Assembly: GCA_963573385.1 (NCBI GenBank)
Contig: CAUYLG010005451.1
Coordinates: forward strand, 1 to 64,000
Source: Cacajao melanocephalus
Lineage: Eukaryota; Chordata; Mammalia; Primates; Pitheciidae
DNA length: 64,000 nt
Direction: 5' to 3'
In this document: positions 25,830-40,039 of the stretch, one piece after another
Layout of the letters: every line of letters starts with the position of its first letter
How positions within the stretch are numbered: the first letter of the stretch is position 1
Translations under genes and position numbers: made by a program
The notes under the pieces: generated by a model
Told to the model about the DNA's origin: nothing
Database searches by the model: none
The model's input: the letters and a program-made list of their open reading frames with translations, nothing else

Positions 25830-26040
25830 CTTATGTCTGCATATTATAAAGTATTTCTATATCCTTTGTCTTCTGCAACAGTCCTGAGAGGCAAACATGG
25901 GCAGGTGTTAATTTCATTTCAGAGTTAAAAAAAAAAAAAAGATCTGGAGGAAGTCCAAGACTTGCCAGGGTCATGGAGCAAAGAGAAACACAGCCATGTC
26001 CGGACTTGTAGGCCCATGCTTGTTCCATTGGACCATGTTA
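25830..26040 (-). mobile_element. MIR SINE relic, antisense
   Basis: Antisense MIR: tcctgagaggcaaacatggg, ttaatttcatttcagagtta, ccaagacttgccagggtcat. A run of 14 A at about 25927 interrupts the core. Confidence 0.55.
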
Positions 26041-26519
26041 ATAAGGGAAGCACTTAATTTGCAAATACAGCCTGGCTTTATAAAGGCCAACTTCCATGTG
26101 GAAAGTTCCTTCTCCTTCCATGGCAATGATACTCAAAGTATAGGTGTTTTTTATACCCCTTGGGAAAGTTGTCAGAATCAAAATGGAATCACTTGTGTTA
26201 AGACCCTGAAAATAGAATTAAAGAAGGCCATGAAGAGAGGGTTCTCATGCATGAGCACCTGATAACAAGAACTATCACAAAAGACTGCAAAAACTGCAAT
26301 CTTGCATAAACGCAATCTTACACACACACAAAATATTTTTGCAAGGATATCTGCCCAGTAACTGCCCGTCCGTCTTTAGACTGGCACCATCCTTTTTAAT
26401 GATCTGTGTAGCCAAGAATACTATGGCATCCATATTCCCATTGCAATACCCTGTTTCTGAATAAACATTGTTTTTTTCTTTTAGAGAGCCTCTCTCTGTT
26501 ATCTAGGCTGACATCTTGA
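26041..26519. other. Unique stretch
   Basis: No repeat recognised. A short (ca)n run of about 10 bp lies near 26322. Confidence 0.45.
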
Positions 26520-26665
26520 AACCTAAAGCTGGCCAAGGTCTTAAGAATCAACTAAATTTGCAAATGAGAAAACTAAAACTCAGAAAGAATGTCTTGTCCA
26601 AGGTTATTCATCAAAACAGAGATTTAAGAAGGATTTAGATTCCCAAACCCCTCCTTTAGCAATCT
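26520..26665 (-). mobile_element. MIR-like relic, antisense
   Basis: The run gcaaatgagaaaactaaaac, cagaaagaatgtcttgtcca, aggttattcatcaaaacaga matches antisense MIR ('cagatgaggaaactgaggc...cttgcccaaggtcac'). Confidence 0.6.
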
Positions 26666-26999
26666 TTCAATATTAGCTAACATAAATATATCTTGGAAAG
26701 TAAGTATAATCTATATCCCTATACCCCCTTTCAAAGACAGATTACTTTTTGATTTTCTAATGTTAAGGAACCTCAGGCTATTTCTTCCTTTCCTTAACTT
26801 GGAGAAATGAGAGTGAAGCGTATTTAAATCTAAGGCATTGCAACAGCCACTTCTTATTTCTTCTCCTTGAACTTCCAGAGAAGACTAAAATTAATGAAGT
26901 TTCCTAATGGGCAAAGCTCCCACAATTCAAATGTTTACCAGAGTCCTGAGGGCAAAACCAAAAAGAGCTTCCCGTGCAGGAATGATCACTCAAAAAGTG
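26666..26999. other. Unique stretch
   Basis: No recognised repeat. Short AT-rich and CT-rich patches. Confidence 0.4.
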
Positions 27000-27165
27000 A
27001 GCGAAGAGCCTTCGGTTTAAGTACTGGTTCGACTACTCCTTTGCAGCCCAATCTTGACCAAGGTATTTTCCCTGTCTGGCCTCAGTTTCCTTAACTGTTA
27101 AATAAAAGAATTGGATTAAGCAATGTTTTAAAATGCTTTCAGCTCTAGCAATCTGTGCGTATCCA
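27000..27165 (+). mobile_element. MIR SINE relic
   Basis: Sense MIR: gtactggttcgactactcct, cttgaccaaggtattttccc, gtctggcctcagtttcctta, actgttaaataaaagaattg. Confidence 0.7.
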
Positions 27166-27610
27166 AACTGTAAGTGTAGATAGAGTAGGGGATTGATCAA
27201 GTTCTTTTATGTCCCTTAATGTCATAGGAGTCATAGCCCAAGAGACACACCATCATTACCTCTTGATATTTTGTGCCTCTTTTTGCCTTCTGCTCCTTTC
27301 CCGCTAAAAGAGACAAAAAGGCTGGTCACTCTTTCCAGTGCAAACCAGGAGTGTTGAGCTAAATTAAAGGCATTAACCAAGTTGCCTAATTGACTGACTC
27401 CTCATAAATTAATGCAACTCTGGGAAAATTTGCTCAAAACCTGGCAACTTATTTCTTAATTTATTACTTGTGCAGCGATTTCTGCTGCATGTATTTCTAG
27501 AAAGAGGTGAAACTACAAGGCAAAATAATAACATGACATTCATTGATATCATTGAGTCCAAATGTCCCTGCAGGTGAAGGAAACTTTCCAAGACATACAG
27601 TAATAAATTG
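27166..27610. other. Unique stretch
   Basis: No recognised repeat. Confidence 0.4.
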
Positions 27611-27923
27611 GTTTTTGTTGTTGTTGTTGTTGTTGAGACGGAGTCTCCCTCTGTTGCCCAGGCTGGACTGTAGTGGTGAGATCTTGGCTCACTGCAACCT
27701 CCGCCTCCTGCGTTCAAGCCATTCTCCTGCCTCAGCCTCCTGAGTAGCTGGGATTACAGGCGCATCCCACTGTGCCCAGATAATTTCTTTTTTATATATC
27801 TTCAGCGAAGACAGGGTTTCACCATGTTGGCCAGGCTAGTCTCTAACTCCTGACCTCAGGTGGTCTGCCTACCTCAGCCTCCCAAATTGCTGGGATTACA
27901 GGTGTAAGCCACCTCACCTGGCC
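27611..27923 (-). mobile_element. Alu SINE, full length, (TTG)n tail
   Basis: Antisense Alu. The tail carries a (TTG) microsatellite of about seven units (27617-27636). Ends ctcacctggcc. Confidence 0.97.
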
Positions 27924-28014
27924 TAGATGATCATTCTTTTCAAGAGAAACACCACATCCGTGATCACATATTTATGTCGTCTTTTTATTTCTCTATAGCA
28001 CTTTCATTGTCATT

Positions 28015-28399
<385 letters not shown>

Positions 28400-28402
28400 T
28401 CA

Positions 28403-28450
28403 GCTCATAGAACTATTGTAAGCCTTAATGAAAAAATCCATGTAAATCAC
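28403..28450 (+). mobile_element. MIR SINE relic (piece 2)
   Basis: gctcatagaactattgtaag then ccttaatgaaaaaatcca continues MIR's 'tcatagggttgttgtgagga' segment. Confidence 0.55.
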
Positions 28451-28769
28451 GTAGAATTTCATAATTTTGACTATTGTTATTTGTTTGTGATTTTTGGAAC
28501 ACCACCAGAGACAAGATGTTTATAGATAAGAAGGTGACGGACCTGTAAGAATAAGGGACATGTAGCAGTATGACAGTTAGTGGAAGAACCAGAATCAGCT
28601 CCCAACTCACATGATTCTTACTAAAAAATGTATTCCGTAAACCAAATGGTCATTACAGTTGTATTCACTCATTCATACATTCATGGGTTTTGCTATAATT
28701 CTTTCTTGTGCTCATTAATTCAGCAAATATTCCCTGAGAAACACAGGTCCCTTCTATCCCTAGGAGCAC
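28451..28769. other. Unique AT-rich stretch
   Basis: The text ttcactcattcatacattca and attaattcagcaaatattcc at 28663-28732 hints at an antisense L2 end. Otherwise unrecognised. Confidence 0.4.
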
Positions 28770-28860
28770 CTATTTAGAGAGATGGATTCTAGTGCCAGCT
28801 CTGCACTAATGGAGGCCAAGAGCAGGTGACTTCTCTTTGGGTGTCCATTTCTTCAAGAGA
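28770..28860 (+). mobile_element. MIR SINE relic
   Basis: The run gattctagtgccagctctgc, gagcaggtgacttctctttg, ggtgtccatttcttcaagag fits sense MIR. Confidence 0.5.
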
Positions 28861-29547
28861 TTGAAAAGATGTGTTTGAGTCTCCTTCCATACCAAGCTAT
28901 CTTTTATACTACATACTAGGGGGACGCCAAGATGCAGTAATGGCCCTTGCCCTAGAAAAGCCTGCAGTCGAATGGGAAAAATAAACACAGCTGTTGTGTA
29001 CTTGCCCCTCTGTGCTAGAGTATAACATAAGTCACCTGACAAGCATTTTTTAATAAAATAATTTCATGTGGCTCCCACACGCCAAAGTTGGCATGGAAGT
29101 CCTTTTCTGGCATATTCTGGGGGGCCCTCTCCCCTACCTTAGATGGATAACCCCATGCATAAGAGCTTCAGATAGACTTGCAAACTAGTGACCCTTGGGC
29201 CCAGTGAAGCCTATACAAGTGTTTTGTTTGGCTCACGGTGCTTTTTCAAAATTTTAAGTCAACATTTAACAGCTGGGAAGTTTCTCATTAAAACCCAGAT
29301 TTCTGGCTTTTCTTGAAAAAGCATAAGAGCTAGCAACACTGAGCTGGAATCTTGACAATGACAACTAACATCTTAGAACTTTACTCTTTGAGAGAGAATA
29401 TACCTTTCCTATTTAGACATGAATGTTTGGCTTTATCTTGAGGTAGACTGTTTGAATTCAGGGGAAACATCAATGATGGCTTTTCAATCATACAAATTTA
29501 AAATTTTCTGTTAGGGATGTTAAGTGGGGAACTGAATGTTTTGTAAT

Positions 29548-29548
<1 letters not shown>
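28861..29548. other. Mostly unique stretch
   Basis: 28900-29040 may be a diverged antisense L2 (tagaaaagcctgcagtcgaa resembles 'ggagctcacagtctag'). The rest is unrecognised. Confidence 0.35.
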
Positions 29549-29578
<30 letters not shown>

Positions 29579-29581
29579 ATA
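29549..29581 (+). repeat. (GT)n microsatellite
   Basis: About 15 GT units with one initial cg interruption. Likely polymorphic. Confidence 0.95.
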
Positions 29582-29781
29582 CTCGATTGAGGAACTTAAG
29601 TTTCTGAACTTAATGCAATGTAGGTATTTATTTTAGCCTAGCTAGGGCCCAGTATGCTTTGATATTTCAATGGGAGAAATGTCCAAGACAAATCACCAAT
29701 AAATGTTATCTTCCTTTTTCCTAAGGGCATTTGGGTTAGTGGCTCTGTGCCTTAATCTGATTTGCTGGTAACCTGGCTCAC

Positions 29782-29814
<33 letters not shown>

Positions 29815-30289
29815 AGCCCCAATTTATAGTTTGCCAAATTCTGTGTGTAAGTATTCCACCATGGCCAAATTCAAGGATGGTTTTACAACTGGCTTGCAGC
29901 ATTTCTGAAATCTTAGCAACTAGCTCTTCCAAGCCGGTACAACAGACTCAGCACACCAAGTCTTATTAATCCAGAACATGGGAGTATAAACATTGTGTGA
30001 CTTTTCTCTCACCCTGGAGTCTATGAAGAAGGCAGAAGACATATAAAACATAAGCTTTGCCTATCTTTAGAATAATTTTGGTCTAGATCAGGAGACAAAG
30101 CTAAAATCTTTGCAATAATCGGAAGGCCTTTTGGGAAGAATCAGTGATCTATCCAACATCTCTATTCGAGGGCCCGATAAGAATATGAAACTTACTACAT
30201 CCAAAACAGGTTTCATGGATTTTCTCCCAAAGCTGTACTATATTTCCCCAGTCTTTTCATCTTAATAAATAACCCTTCCCCCAGTTCTC
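29582..30289. other. Unique stretch with an isolated poly-A run
   Basis: A run of about 24 A at 29792-29815 has no retroelement in front of it that I can recognise. The remainder shows no repeat. Confidence 0.45.
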
Positions 30290-31065
30290 GAGCTTAAAGA
30301 TAAATAATTATCTTTCATTCCTTCCTATTTCTCAACCCTCTATCCAGTCCAGAAAAAAGTCTTGTGAGTCCACCCCCAAAATTTAGTCTCCGCACCTTAC
30401 CGCAGCAGCCCTAGTCTAAAATAGTCCCTTTAAATCTCCCCTAGAACATTGTTTTTTTTTTCTGTTTCCTGGCTTATTTCCTTATCACTTTTCCAAAACG
30501 CAACCAGAAGGTTCTTTCAAGAGTGTAAATCAAATTTTACTCCCTTGCTCTTCACCAGCCATTGGCTTCCCACTAAACTCAGCAGAAAATACCAATTCCA
30601 CACCATGGCCTCAAAGCACTCTGATACGATCCCTGCCCTCCTTTCTGTCTTGTCTTGCATCTGCACCTCGCCACCCCTTTTCTACCCCTCTCAAGTTCTC
30701 CAGGCTCTCCCAGCTCTTCCCTATCCCTCAGTCTCCACTAGTTACTCTTTCTCTCCACCGTAAGCAGTTGCCCTGGCTGGCTCCTTCTCATTGTACAGAC
30801 GCCAGTTTAAATGTCGCCTCCTCACAGAAACCTCCTCTGCCCACCTATCTAAAATAGCTCTCCATTCCCAACGAGTAGTTCCCCATTCCATGACCCTACC
30901 AACATACACACTGTTTACCTTTATACACAGAGAAAGAAAATGTAAATTCCATGAGGGTAGGAGCCTTCTATGCCTTGATTTTGCTGTATGTGTTATGCCT
31001 AGCACGATATTTAACACACAGTAGGCATTAACTAAATATTTGTTAAATGAATGAATGAGCAAATT
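30290..31065 (+). mobile_element. L2 LINE 3' end, long sense copy
   Basis: About 780 bp follow the L2 3' region in order: gtgtaaatcaaattttactc, agccattggcttcccactaa, accatggcctcaaagcac, ctggctggctccttctcatt, aaatgtcgcctcctcacaga, ttccatgagggtaggagcct, cctagcacgatatttaacac, and the terminal ttaaatgaatgaatgagc. This is the best preserved L2 in the window. A 104-residue frame within it is not a gene. Confidence 0.85.
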
Positions 31066-31132
31066 AATGGATGATAAAAGTTAAAGATAGGGTGAAGAGA
31101 TTTGATATTTCAAAGTTCCCTTCTGTCCTTAA

Positions 31133-31461
<329 letters not shown>

Positions 31462-32119
31462 GAACCTGTGGTTTTAAGAGCGTAATTTTGTATTTACTGA
31501 TATGGGCTCAGCTCTTTGAGTAGAATTTAGAGGGGAAGGAGATGAATGAAGTTGCCAGGAGCCAGCAGCCGTCCGGGGAGACTCCCTGGAGGAAGTGGTA
31601 GATACACTGGACTTTTCAGCCTTCAGTATTACTTAACAGAAGGCATTTGTCATCTTACAAATAATTTTACCCTAATCTCCATTTCAGTTGCCAACTACTC
31701 TTCTACACTTAAAATGTGATCAGGTTTATAAAAACTTGATGTGCACACTTTTCAGGGACATTACAGTTTCTAAGCTGCACTGTCCTTAAATGCCCTTGGG
31801 CATAGGTTTATGCTGATTAGCAGGCTTAAGGTGACACAGATAAAGAACATGAAGAATTTGCCCGGAGGCCCATTGACCCCCCCTGCTGGCTCCATATCTG
31901 AAGGAAGGATCTGTTCCATACCTCAGAGAAGACCCACTTAGGACAGGAAGTGAGTCATCTATGTTCCACAGAGGACCTATCACAGGTTGGACTATACTAA
32001 ATGTGAAACAGATTAAGCTGGAACAAAATCATGACATATTTGTTCCCTCCCACACCGTGAGACGTTTCATAACCTCTTGATACTTAATCCTGATAACTTT
32101 AAGAGCTAGAGAGGTCTTC
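31462..32119. other. Unique stretch
   Basis: 31560-31625 (gagactccctggaggaagtg) faintly resembles antisense L2 ('ggcttcctggaggaggtgac'). Otherwise no repeat recognised. Confidence 0.4.
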
Positions 32120-32250
32120 AAAAATCACCTGTATGCCTCTCTCTTGTTCTATAGAAGGGGAAACTGAGGCCCAGAGAAGGCTGGTGCCTTATCCAAGTTC
32201 ACACAGCAGGGGTAGCAGGAGATCCCTGTCCTGAATCCCAGACAAATATT
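32120..32250 (-). mobile_element. MIR SINE relic, antisense
   Basis: Clear antisense MIR core: gaaggggaaactgaggccca, gagaaggctggtgccttatc, aagttcacacagcagggg. Confidence 0.75.
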
Positions 32251-33069
32251 CTGTAGAAACATACATATACAAGCTGATTTTTAGGAGAAAACCTATTGTG
32301 TGTTTTGTTTGATCTTCATAAATAACTTGATCTCTTTGTTTACTTTTTAATCATTGAAAAAATAAAGTTTTAGCAAGTAATCTCTAGTGATGTTGAGGTT
32401 TTAGGACAACCCAAACGAATCAGCTTTAAAATGTTAGAACTTAGAGTAGTTGGCACATAATGAAATAATAAGACAACCAGGACAACTTATAACAAGAGGT
32501 AAATGTTACTTTAACTATCAGGAAAGAGTTATATCATTTTAAAAACAATGAAAAGAAATACTTTTTTCTCATTTTAATATCTACAGTTAGGATTCAGAGA
32601 TGATCACTTGTGATTTTCATCAACTTAAAGTTTGTCTGAGATGGGAAAGCCATGGGGGAAGTATGCCAATCTGTGAAACTGTTACAGTGCTAGGGACTGG
32701 AGTGGAGCTATTAACTTAAAAAAGGAAAGAAAGTCGTTTCTGCTAGCTTTTTCAACTATCAAACGATCAGTTGGAGTTTAGAGAGTAACACTGTTTCAAG
32801 ACACAGATACATTTAAACGTCATGGTGCTTGACAGACAAACAGGAATTATTTGCCCAATTCCTTTACAACTAGTCTGAAAAAAATGCAACAAGGCCTCTC
32901 AAATTGCAGGAAAAATCAAACACAAACCTCACTCCCTGATTCTCCCTTCTGGATCTGTATTCTCCAGAGTCACCAGCTCCTGCAGGTCTCTGGTACCAGA
33001 GAGAGCATTGAGCCTGGAGCCAAAGCCATTCTGCAGGGTCAACCATGAAGCAGTTTTGGAAACTTAGGC
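32251..33069. other. Unique AT-rich stretch
   Basis: No repeat or gene recognised. Confidence 0.45.
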
Positions 33070-33185
33070 CAGTGATCCTCAAACTTAGGGTGTCTGAGAA
33101 TCACCCTAGCGGGTACTTGCTACAATACAGATTTCTGGGCCCATTTCCAGAGCATCCAATGTCACAGGTCTGGAACTAGATGGTG
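33070..33185 (+). mobile_element. hAT-Charlie-type DNA transposon relic (MER5/MER20-like)
   Basis: Begins with the hAT-like terminus cagtgatcctcaaac and continues tgtctgagaatcacc, then tacagatttctgggcccatt and tccagagcatccaatgtcac. This pattern is shared by MER5/MER20-class non-autonomous elements. The far inverted end is not visible. Exact family uncertain. Confidence 0.6.
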
Positions 33186-33199
33186 GAACAACCAGCCCA

Positions 33200-33330
33200 A
33201 AGCCTTGCCCTCGCCAGCCTACGTAAATCTTCCTCTTTTCTCTGGATCTCAATTTCTACATTTGTGAAATGAGGAAGATGAACCAGGATCACCTCTAAGG
33301 GCTCTTCCTGATTCGGGCAATGGAGATTAT
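33200..33330 (+). mobile_element. MIR SINE relic
   Basis: The run ctctggatctcaatttctac, atttgtgaaatgaggaagat, then tcacctctaagggctcttcc is sense MIR. Confidence 0.6.
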
Positions 33331-33419
33331 ATGACTTGGGAACTGGCAGGATTCCTGTCTTGCCTCTTGGTTGCCTTGGTAGTCCAAAAGGTAATGTGCT
33401 TACAGAAGCATGTAACTCA

Positions 33420-33458
33420 TGTAAACCCCAAAAATCTAAGACAAATCTCAGTTAATTT
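33420..33458 (-). mobile_element. Class I ERV-type solo LTR, antisense (piece 1, U5 end)
   Basis: The LTR's terminal TG (TG...CA on this strand) begins tgtaaaccccaaaaatctaa. It is preceded by the target sequence ctca (33416-33419). It is split from the rest of the LTR by an Alu. Confidence 0.75.
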
Positions 33459-34217
<759 letters not shown>

Positions 34218-34221
34218 CTCA

Positions 34222-34610
34222 AATACAGGGACTCTTTCACACAGAGCTCAATGTGAAGTGTGGAAGGGCTCTGGAACTTCCTGCCGGTTCCCCCTCTCTG
34301 TACACTATCCACAGGGTGCTGTCCGAGACATGCTCTCCTCTTCACCAGGCCCCGTACAAAACTGCAGAGCCTCAGATGGTGCTTCCCCATCCCATCATCT
34401 GTTCCCAGCAGGGATGTCCAGGGAGTGCTGGTTCCCTCGACCCTTGTTTGTTTCTCATATCTAGAATCCATCACACCCACTGCCTCAAGCCCACTACAGG
34501 ATGATGCTTCAGATTAATCAAATTGAACTACCCAGAAGAAAACAAAACATAAAAAGAGAGTGAGCTCCTTAAAGTTTAGAAACTCAAGGCAGAGGAAATG
34601 TTTTTGGTTG

Positions 34611-34611
<1 letters not shown>
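34222..34611. other. Unique stretch
   Basis: Overlapping forward frames of 83-107 codons are open here, but none shows coding character or homology I recognise. Confidence 0.4.

Positions 34612-34655
<44 letters not shown>
34612..34655 (+). repeat. (GT)n microsatellite
   Basis: About 20 uninterrupted GT/TG units. A strong candidate for length polymorphism and Z-DNA formation. Confidence 0.97.
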
Positions 34656-34659
<4 letters not shown>

Positions 34660-34686
34660 TCCTTGCTTAAGATATTCTAATGATTA

Positions 34687-34728
34687 CATAAAGCAATTAT
34701 GCAATTTCATAAAGCAATTATACAATTT
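34687..34728 (+). repeat. 21-bp tandem duplication
   Basis: Two adjacent 21-bp copies (34687-34707 and 34708-34728) starting cataaagcaattat. They differ at one base (gcaattt versus acaattt). Confidence 0.95.
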
Positions 34729-34765
34729 CTCTTTAACATTTGTAAATGTTAAAATTGGAGACCCA

Positions 34766-35251
<486 letters not shown>

Positions 35252-35385
35252 CTAAGGTCAAGACTTTCACAAATGCCTCATTGCATCTGCATCTCAACTC
35301 TGGACCTTTGCTTTGAAGGCCCCCTAAGCCTTGCATTTTCAGGTCCAGCAAGTTACTCACCTATGTTTCTTTATCTCCTTCAAAA
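35252..35385 (+). repeat. 134-bp imperfect direct repeat, copy A
   Basis: Pairs with 36717-36850. Shared blocks include agactttcacaaa, ttgctttgaaggcc, cttgcatttt and ccagcaagtt. By eye about 18 substitutions and 4 gapped bases in about 136 columns (roughly 84% identity). The last 45 bp could be MIR-like ('gcaagttact...tttcttcatct'). The first 90 bp match no family I know. Confidence 0.85.
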
Positions 35386-36049
35386 CTTACACTTCCATAC
35401 CCTTGGTCAGGTGTAAAGGGTAAAGCTGCTGACCAGAACACAAAATATATGGCAGAAAGGGAGGGTCCACAAAGAGAAAACACACATATTGCCAAAGACT
35501 TGTAATTCTTAAAGTACAGTAGAATGCTTCTTGGCCGAAAGCCACCTATCATGTAGTGAAGTGTCAGTAATCTTTGACTGAGAAAACACAGTCAAGTTTA
35601 TTCAGCTGTCATTGGCTGAGAATAGACACCGGCCTTCCAATCTCAGATGAAACTATTTACCACATGATAGTATGATATGATATGTGTTTCAAAGAAAAGT
35701 GTCCTAGAAGTTAAGATTATAATGATTGAATGCTGTTAAATTGAGTATTCAAGAAATTAATTTCTCTTTCTGTTCCTTATGAGGCAAAGAGTTTCTGGTC
35801 AACAAAAGATATCCAGTGTTCCGTAGCTGAGCTGACAATTTCAGACAAAGGCAAGGAAACTTGACATGTTCATTAACTTGTACAGCTTTAACATTAGTAA
35901 GTAGACTATTTCTGTTAGGCTTTTTGAAACTCTAAAAGATATTTTTAAGATATGCCCTGTTGGCTTGGCCATAAGCATTAATTCTCTTTCTTCTGGTAAC
36001 AGCATCCTCTTTGTTTTCCAATAATGTCCCCTCTCCCAGTCCCTTGACC
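35386..36049. other. Unique AT-rich stretch
   Basis: No recognised repeat. Confidence 0.4.
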
Positions 36050-36420
36050 TCTGCCTGCTTCAGGGATGGACATGTGGTCAGAGCCAATCAGGGAATTCTC
36101 CTTTGGCTGTAAGGACTGTTAATTAATAATGACCTTGGAGAGATAAGCTTAGCACTCCTAAAAAAAAGTTAGAGATGAAATGATTTTTTCTTTTCCCTGG
36201 GGTTGCTGCCAGTCATAGTGCAAGTAGGAGAGACAGGCCTGAGTACAGAACTGAAACAGAATGAGGCAAAGATGACAGTTGGAGAGCAAAGGCGAAGAGT
36301 AGCTCCTGGGTTGTCTAACCAGAAGCCGGCTCTGCCTTTAATAATACTCCTCCCATCCTCTTTTTTTTTTTCCTGAAGTCAATTTCACTTGGTCTTGCAC
36401 AACTTACAACCAAAATAATT
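36050..36420 (+). mobile_element. Possible ancient LTR-like repeat
   Basis: The run ggatggacatgtggtcagag, ccaatcagggaattctcctt, cctggggttgctgccagtca, and a far end near tcacttggtcttgcacaact recalls a common old LTR-like family ('gggcatgtgac...ccaatcag...ggggttgctaagc'). Possibly the same family as 47130-47480. Not named. Confidence 0.4.
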
Positions 36421-36716
36421 ATATCAAATCCCCCCTTCACCCCATTACTACCTAAACAGATCCTTGAGCTTAGGATCACCAGCCAAGCACCGAGGAGTTC
36501 ATAGGAATGTATTTGTTAGATCTGTAAAATCTAAATCCATATCAAGTTCAAGTCTCAAACTTGAATTCTTCAGGTCATGGAATCATATTTGTTGAACCCC
36601 TAACATGTAACTTGCCCAGGATCTATGGGAAAACAGAACACTCTGCCTGCCCCCTCAATCTTTACAATCGTCTTCCTATGTGGCTTTCTAATGTATCATG
36701 TCCTCCTTCTAGGAAA
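36421..36716. other. Unique sequence
   Basis: No recognised repeat; pyrimidine-rich before copy B. Confidence 0.4.
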
Positions 36717-36850
36717 CTAAGGTCAGAGACTTTCACAAAGGCCTAATTGCTTCTGTGTCTCAACTGGACCCTTGCTTTGAAGGCCTCCTGAGACTTGCAT
36801 TTTAAGGCCCAGCAAGTTTCTCAATTCAGTTTCTTCATCTTCCATCAAAA
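36717..36850 (+). repeat. 134-bp imperfect direct repeat, copy B
   Basis: Second copy of the element at 35252-35385, same orientation, 1,465 bp downstream. The ends of similarity (ctaaggtca at the left, atcaaaa at the right) are sharp in both copies. Confidence 0.85.
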
Positions 36851-36939
36851 GATGAAGGAAATTAAAAGGAGGACATGGTTTTAATTGTGAGACCATATAG
36901 GAACAGGTAAGGGCCATTAGAGGGAATGTTCCATGAGAG

Positions 36940-37030
36940 TCCAGAAGAGAGAGAATCTTCTGGATGACAATTGGAGAAGGCTTCATAGAAGAGCGTTCAC
37001 TGGGGTTGGGCCTTGACAGCTTAAATGAGC
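36940..37030 (-). mobile_element. Possible L2 relic, antisense
   Basis: The run attggagaaggcttcataga then gttgggccttgacagcttaa resembles antisense L2 ('ggaaggcttcctggagg...gagctgggccttgaagg'). Confidence 0.45.
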
Positions 37031-37309
37031 TGTAGCTGAACTGCACTACAACCACACTCTGCCTCCTGGCCCAGTGTATGGGAGCTTAAAACCGACAGGG
37101 GTCAATGCTAAAACAGGACCAGGTCCTGGAGGAGCAGGACAGCTTCTGCTGGTTCCCCAGGCCCTGCAAATGGATCTGTAGGGCCTCAAGTGGGGGGAGA
37201 CAGGGTGCAGGTCATCCAGAGATATATTAGGGGCATCATAGGACAAGGGCTACCTGCCTGTAGATTCACTTAGAGCATCCAGCCATCATAAAGCATTCAT
37301 GCAATATTA

Positions 37310-37470
37310 TAGAGCTACAAAATGTCAAAGTAGCAGGGACCTTGGGAATTAATCGGCCTGCCCGTTTGACAGAGAAGGGCCTGGAAACCTGAGGACATCA
37401 AAGACTTGTCCAAGATCACTCCTGCAGAATCATTCCCAGCATCCTAGGTGCCAGGGCCCTGACCCTGGAG
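37310..37470 (-). mobile_element. MIR-type relic, antisense
   Basis: The run agcagggaccttgggaatta, cagagaagggcctggaaacc and cttgtccaagatcactcctg matches an antisense MIR/MIR3-like element. Confidence 0.55.
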
Positions 37471-38296
<826 letters not shown>

Positions 38297-38311
38297 AAGA
38301 CAGGTTTTTTT

Positions 38312-38400
38312 TTAACCCTCTTTCCCAGATGAAGTAACTGAGGCTCAGTGATGGGATCTGAGAGGGAACAGAAGTCGGGGCAGTCAGGGCCCAGCCTGTC
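38312..38400 (-). mobile_element. MIR relic, antisense (piece 2)
   Basis: tttcccagatgaagtaactg then aggctcagtgatgggatctg continues the MIR core. Confidence 0.6.
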
Positions 38401-38654
38401 TCCCTGGGGGCCAGCACTCACTTCACAACATCCAAGGGGTGTCTCTTGCCCCACAGCCAGTCCTGAACTGCCTTTTTGGCTGACAAACAATGAGAAATCA
38501 GCAGCCTTTGTGTGAGTAACACGAGAACTGAGGCAAGAGGTTCCTTTGTCCTGATACTCACAGCAAACTTCTGATATTAGCAACAGGCCTAATTAGAAGT
38601 AGAGTTATAATGGAAATAAATAAGGAACAGACATTGACAAAGCAACCAACCAAT
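38401..38654. other. Unique sequence
   Basis: No recognised repeat. Confidence 0.35.
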
Positions 38655-38860
38655 GTATTTATTCACACATTAATTTAGTGCATAAACATTGGCTATGTTT
38701 TAGCTGTGGTGCTGAGGATGGACATGAGACCACATTTAACACATGGTCTCTGCTTCAGAGGAGCATGCATTCTATTAGGAGAAAAAAGTACTTGTGCAGA
38801 CAAATAAATGACCACATACTATAACAAGAGCCACAGCATGGATAGGTACAGCGTGCCCTG
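38655..38860 (-). mobile_element. L2 relic, antisense
   Basis: The run gtatttattcacacattaat, ctgtggtgctgaggatggac, gctgtctctgcttcagagga-like text and ggagcatgcattctattagg fits antisense L2. Confidence 0.6.
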
Positions 38861-38889
38861 GAAGACCAGAGGAGAAGAAGGATATGACT

Positions 38890-39030
38890 AAGCCTCCTTC
38901 CCATGTGATCAAGCTTTGAGCTTCTCAACGGTAGCAGGGAATGGCATAACTCATCTTTCCCACTCTATCAAATATAACAGTAGGAACATCAGAGATCACG
39001 GTTAGTGCTTGCTGAATAAATTCTCCTGGG
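38890..39030 (+). mobile_element. L2 relic, sense
   Basis: gctttgagcttctcaacggt, agcagggaatggcataactc and gcttgctgaataaattctcc match L2's 'gagctccttgagggcaggg...ctcaataaat'. Confidence 0.5.
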
Positions 39031-39740
39031 GCATCATGAAAGCTTCTGCAGTGCAAGCAACCTGCGCTATGTGACTGACTTTGCAAAGTCCCGGAGCTAT
39101 CTGTCCTGGGACAAAGCCTTCCCTTGGATCTGTGCTCAGAATCAACTGGCCCTGGAGGCCTCTCTCACCTGCCACAGTTATCTTAAAAGGCGGAGTTAGA
39201 TCAAGGCTCAGGGAACATCATAGTCATGGTAGCCCAGCACATCCATCAAGGCTTGAACACCTCACCTTGAACAAGGGAGATAAGAGAATAAAATAACACC
39301 TGACATGGCCTTATCACCTGATAATACAACTTCAGTTTTTCCATTAAAATAACTGAGAGCCATAGTCTTGTACTTTGGCTGATAAAGAGATCACAGGAAA
39401 CAAAGCTATTAATTTTTATCGCTGCAGTGCAATAGCACATTTGAGTGAATACAATATATCCAAGGGGAAAAATGCTTTTTCTAACGGTGGAAGTTGGGTA
39501 TATTTTTTTTTTTTCTCCTTTCATTTCTTATACCTTGTTCCTACTAACCTCAAGGAATTTTTAAGCACAGATACATTAAATTTAGTGGATCTAGCCACGC
39601 TATCACCATTGCAGCACGTTATAAATATGTCTCTCTCTCCTTACCCTAACCCCATCCTTTAAGGATTTGGTACAGCTATTTAGAATACAACTTAAGGGAC
39701 AAGTTAATTGCCTCTCTAGTTCTCAATATTCCCATCTTTA
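39031..39740. other. Unique stretch
   Basis: Includes a run of 12 T at about 39500. No repeat or gene recognised. Confidence 0.4.

Positions 39741-40039
<299 letters not shown>

Noticed and set aside
26280..26340. Mariner/MADE1-like hairpin (caaaaactgcaatc text)
   Set aside because: No inverted partner or terminal sequence of that family is present.
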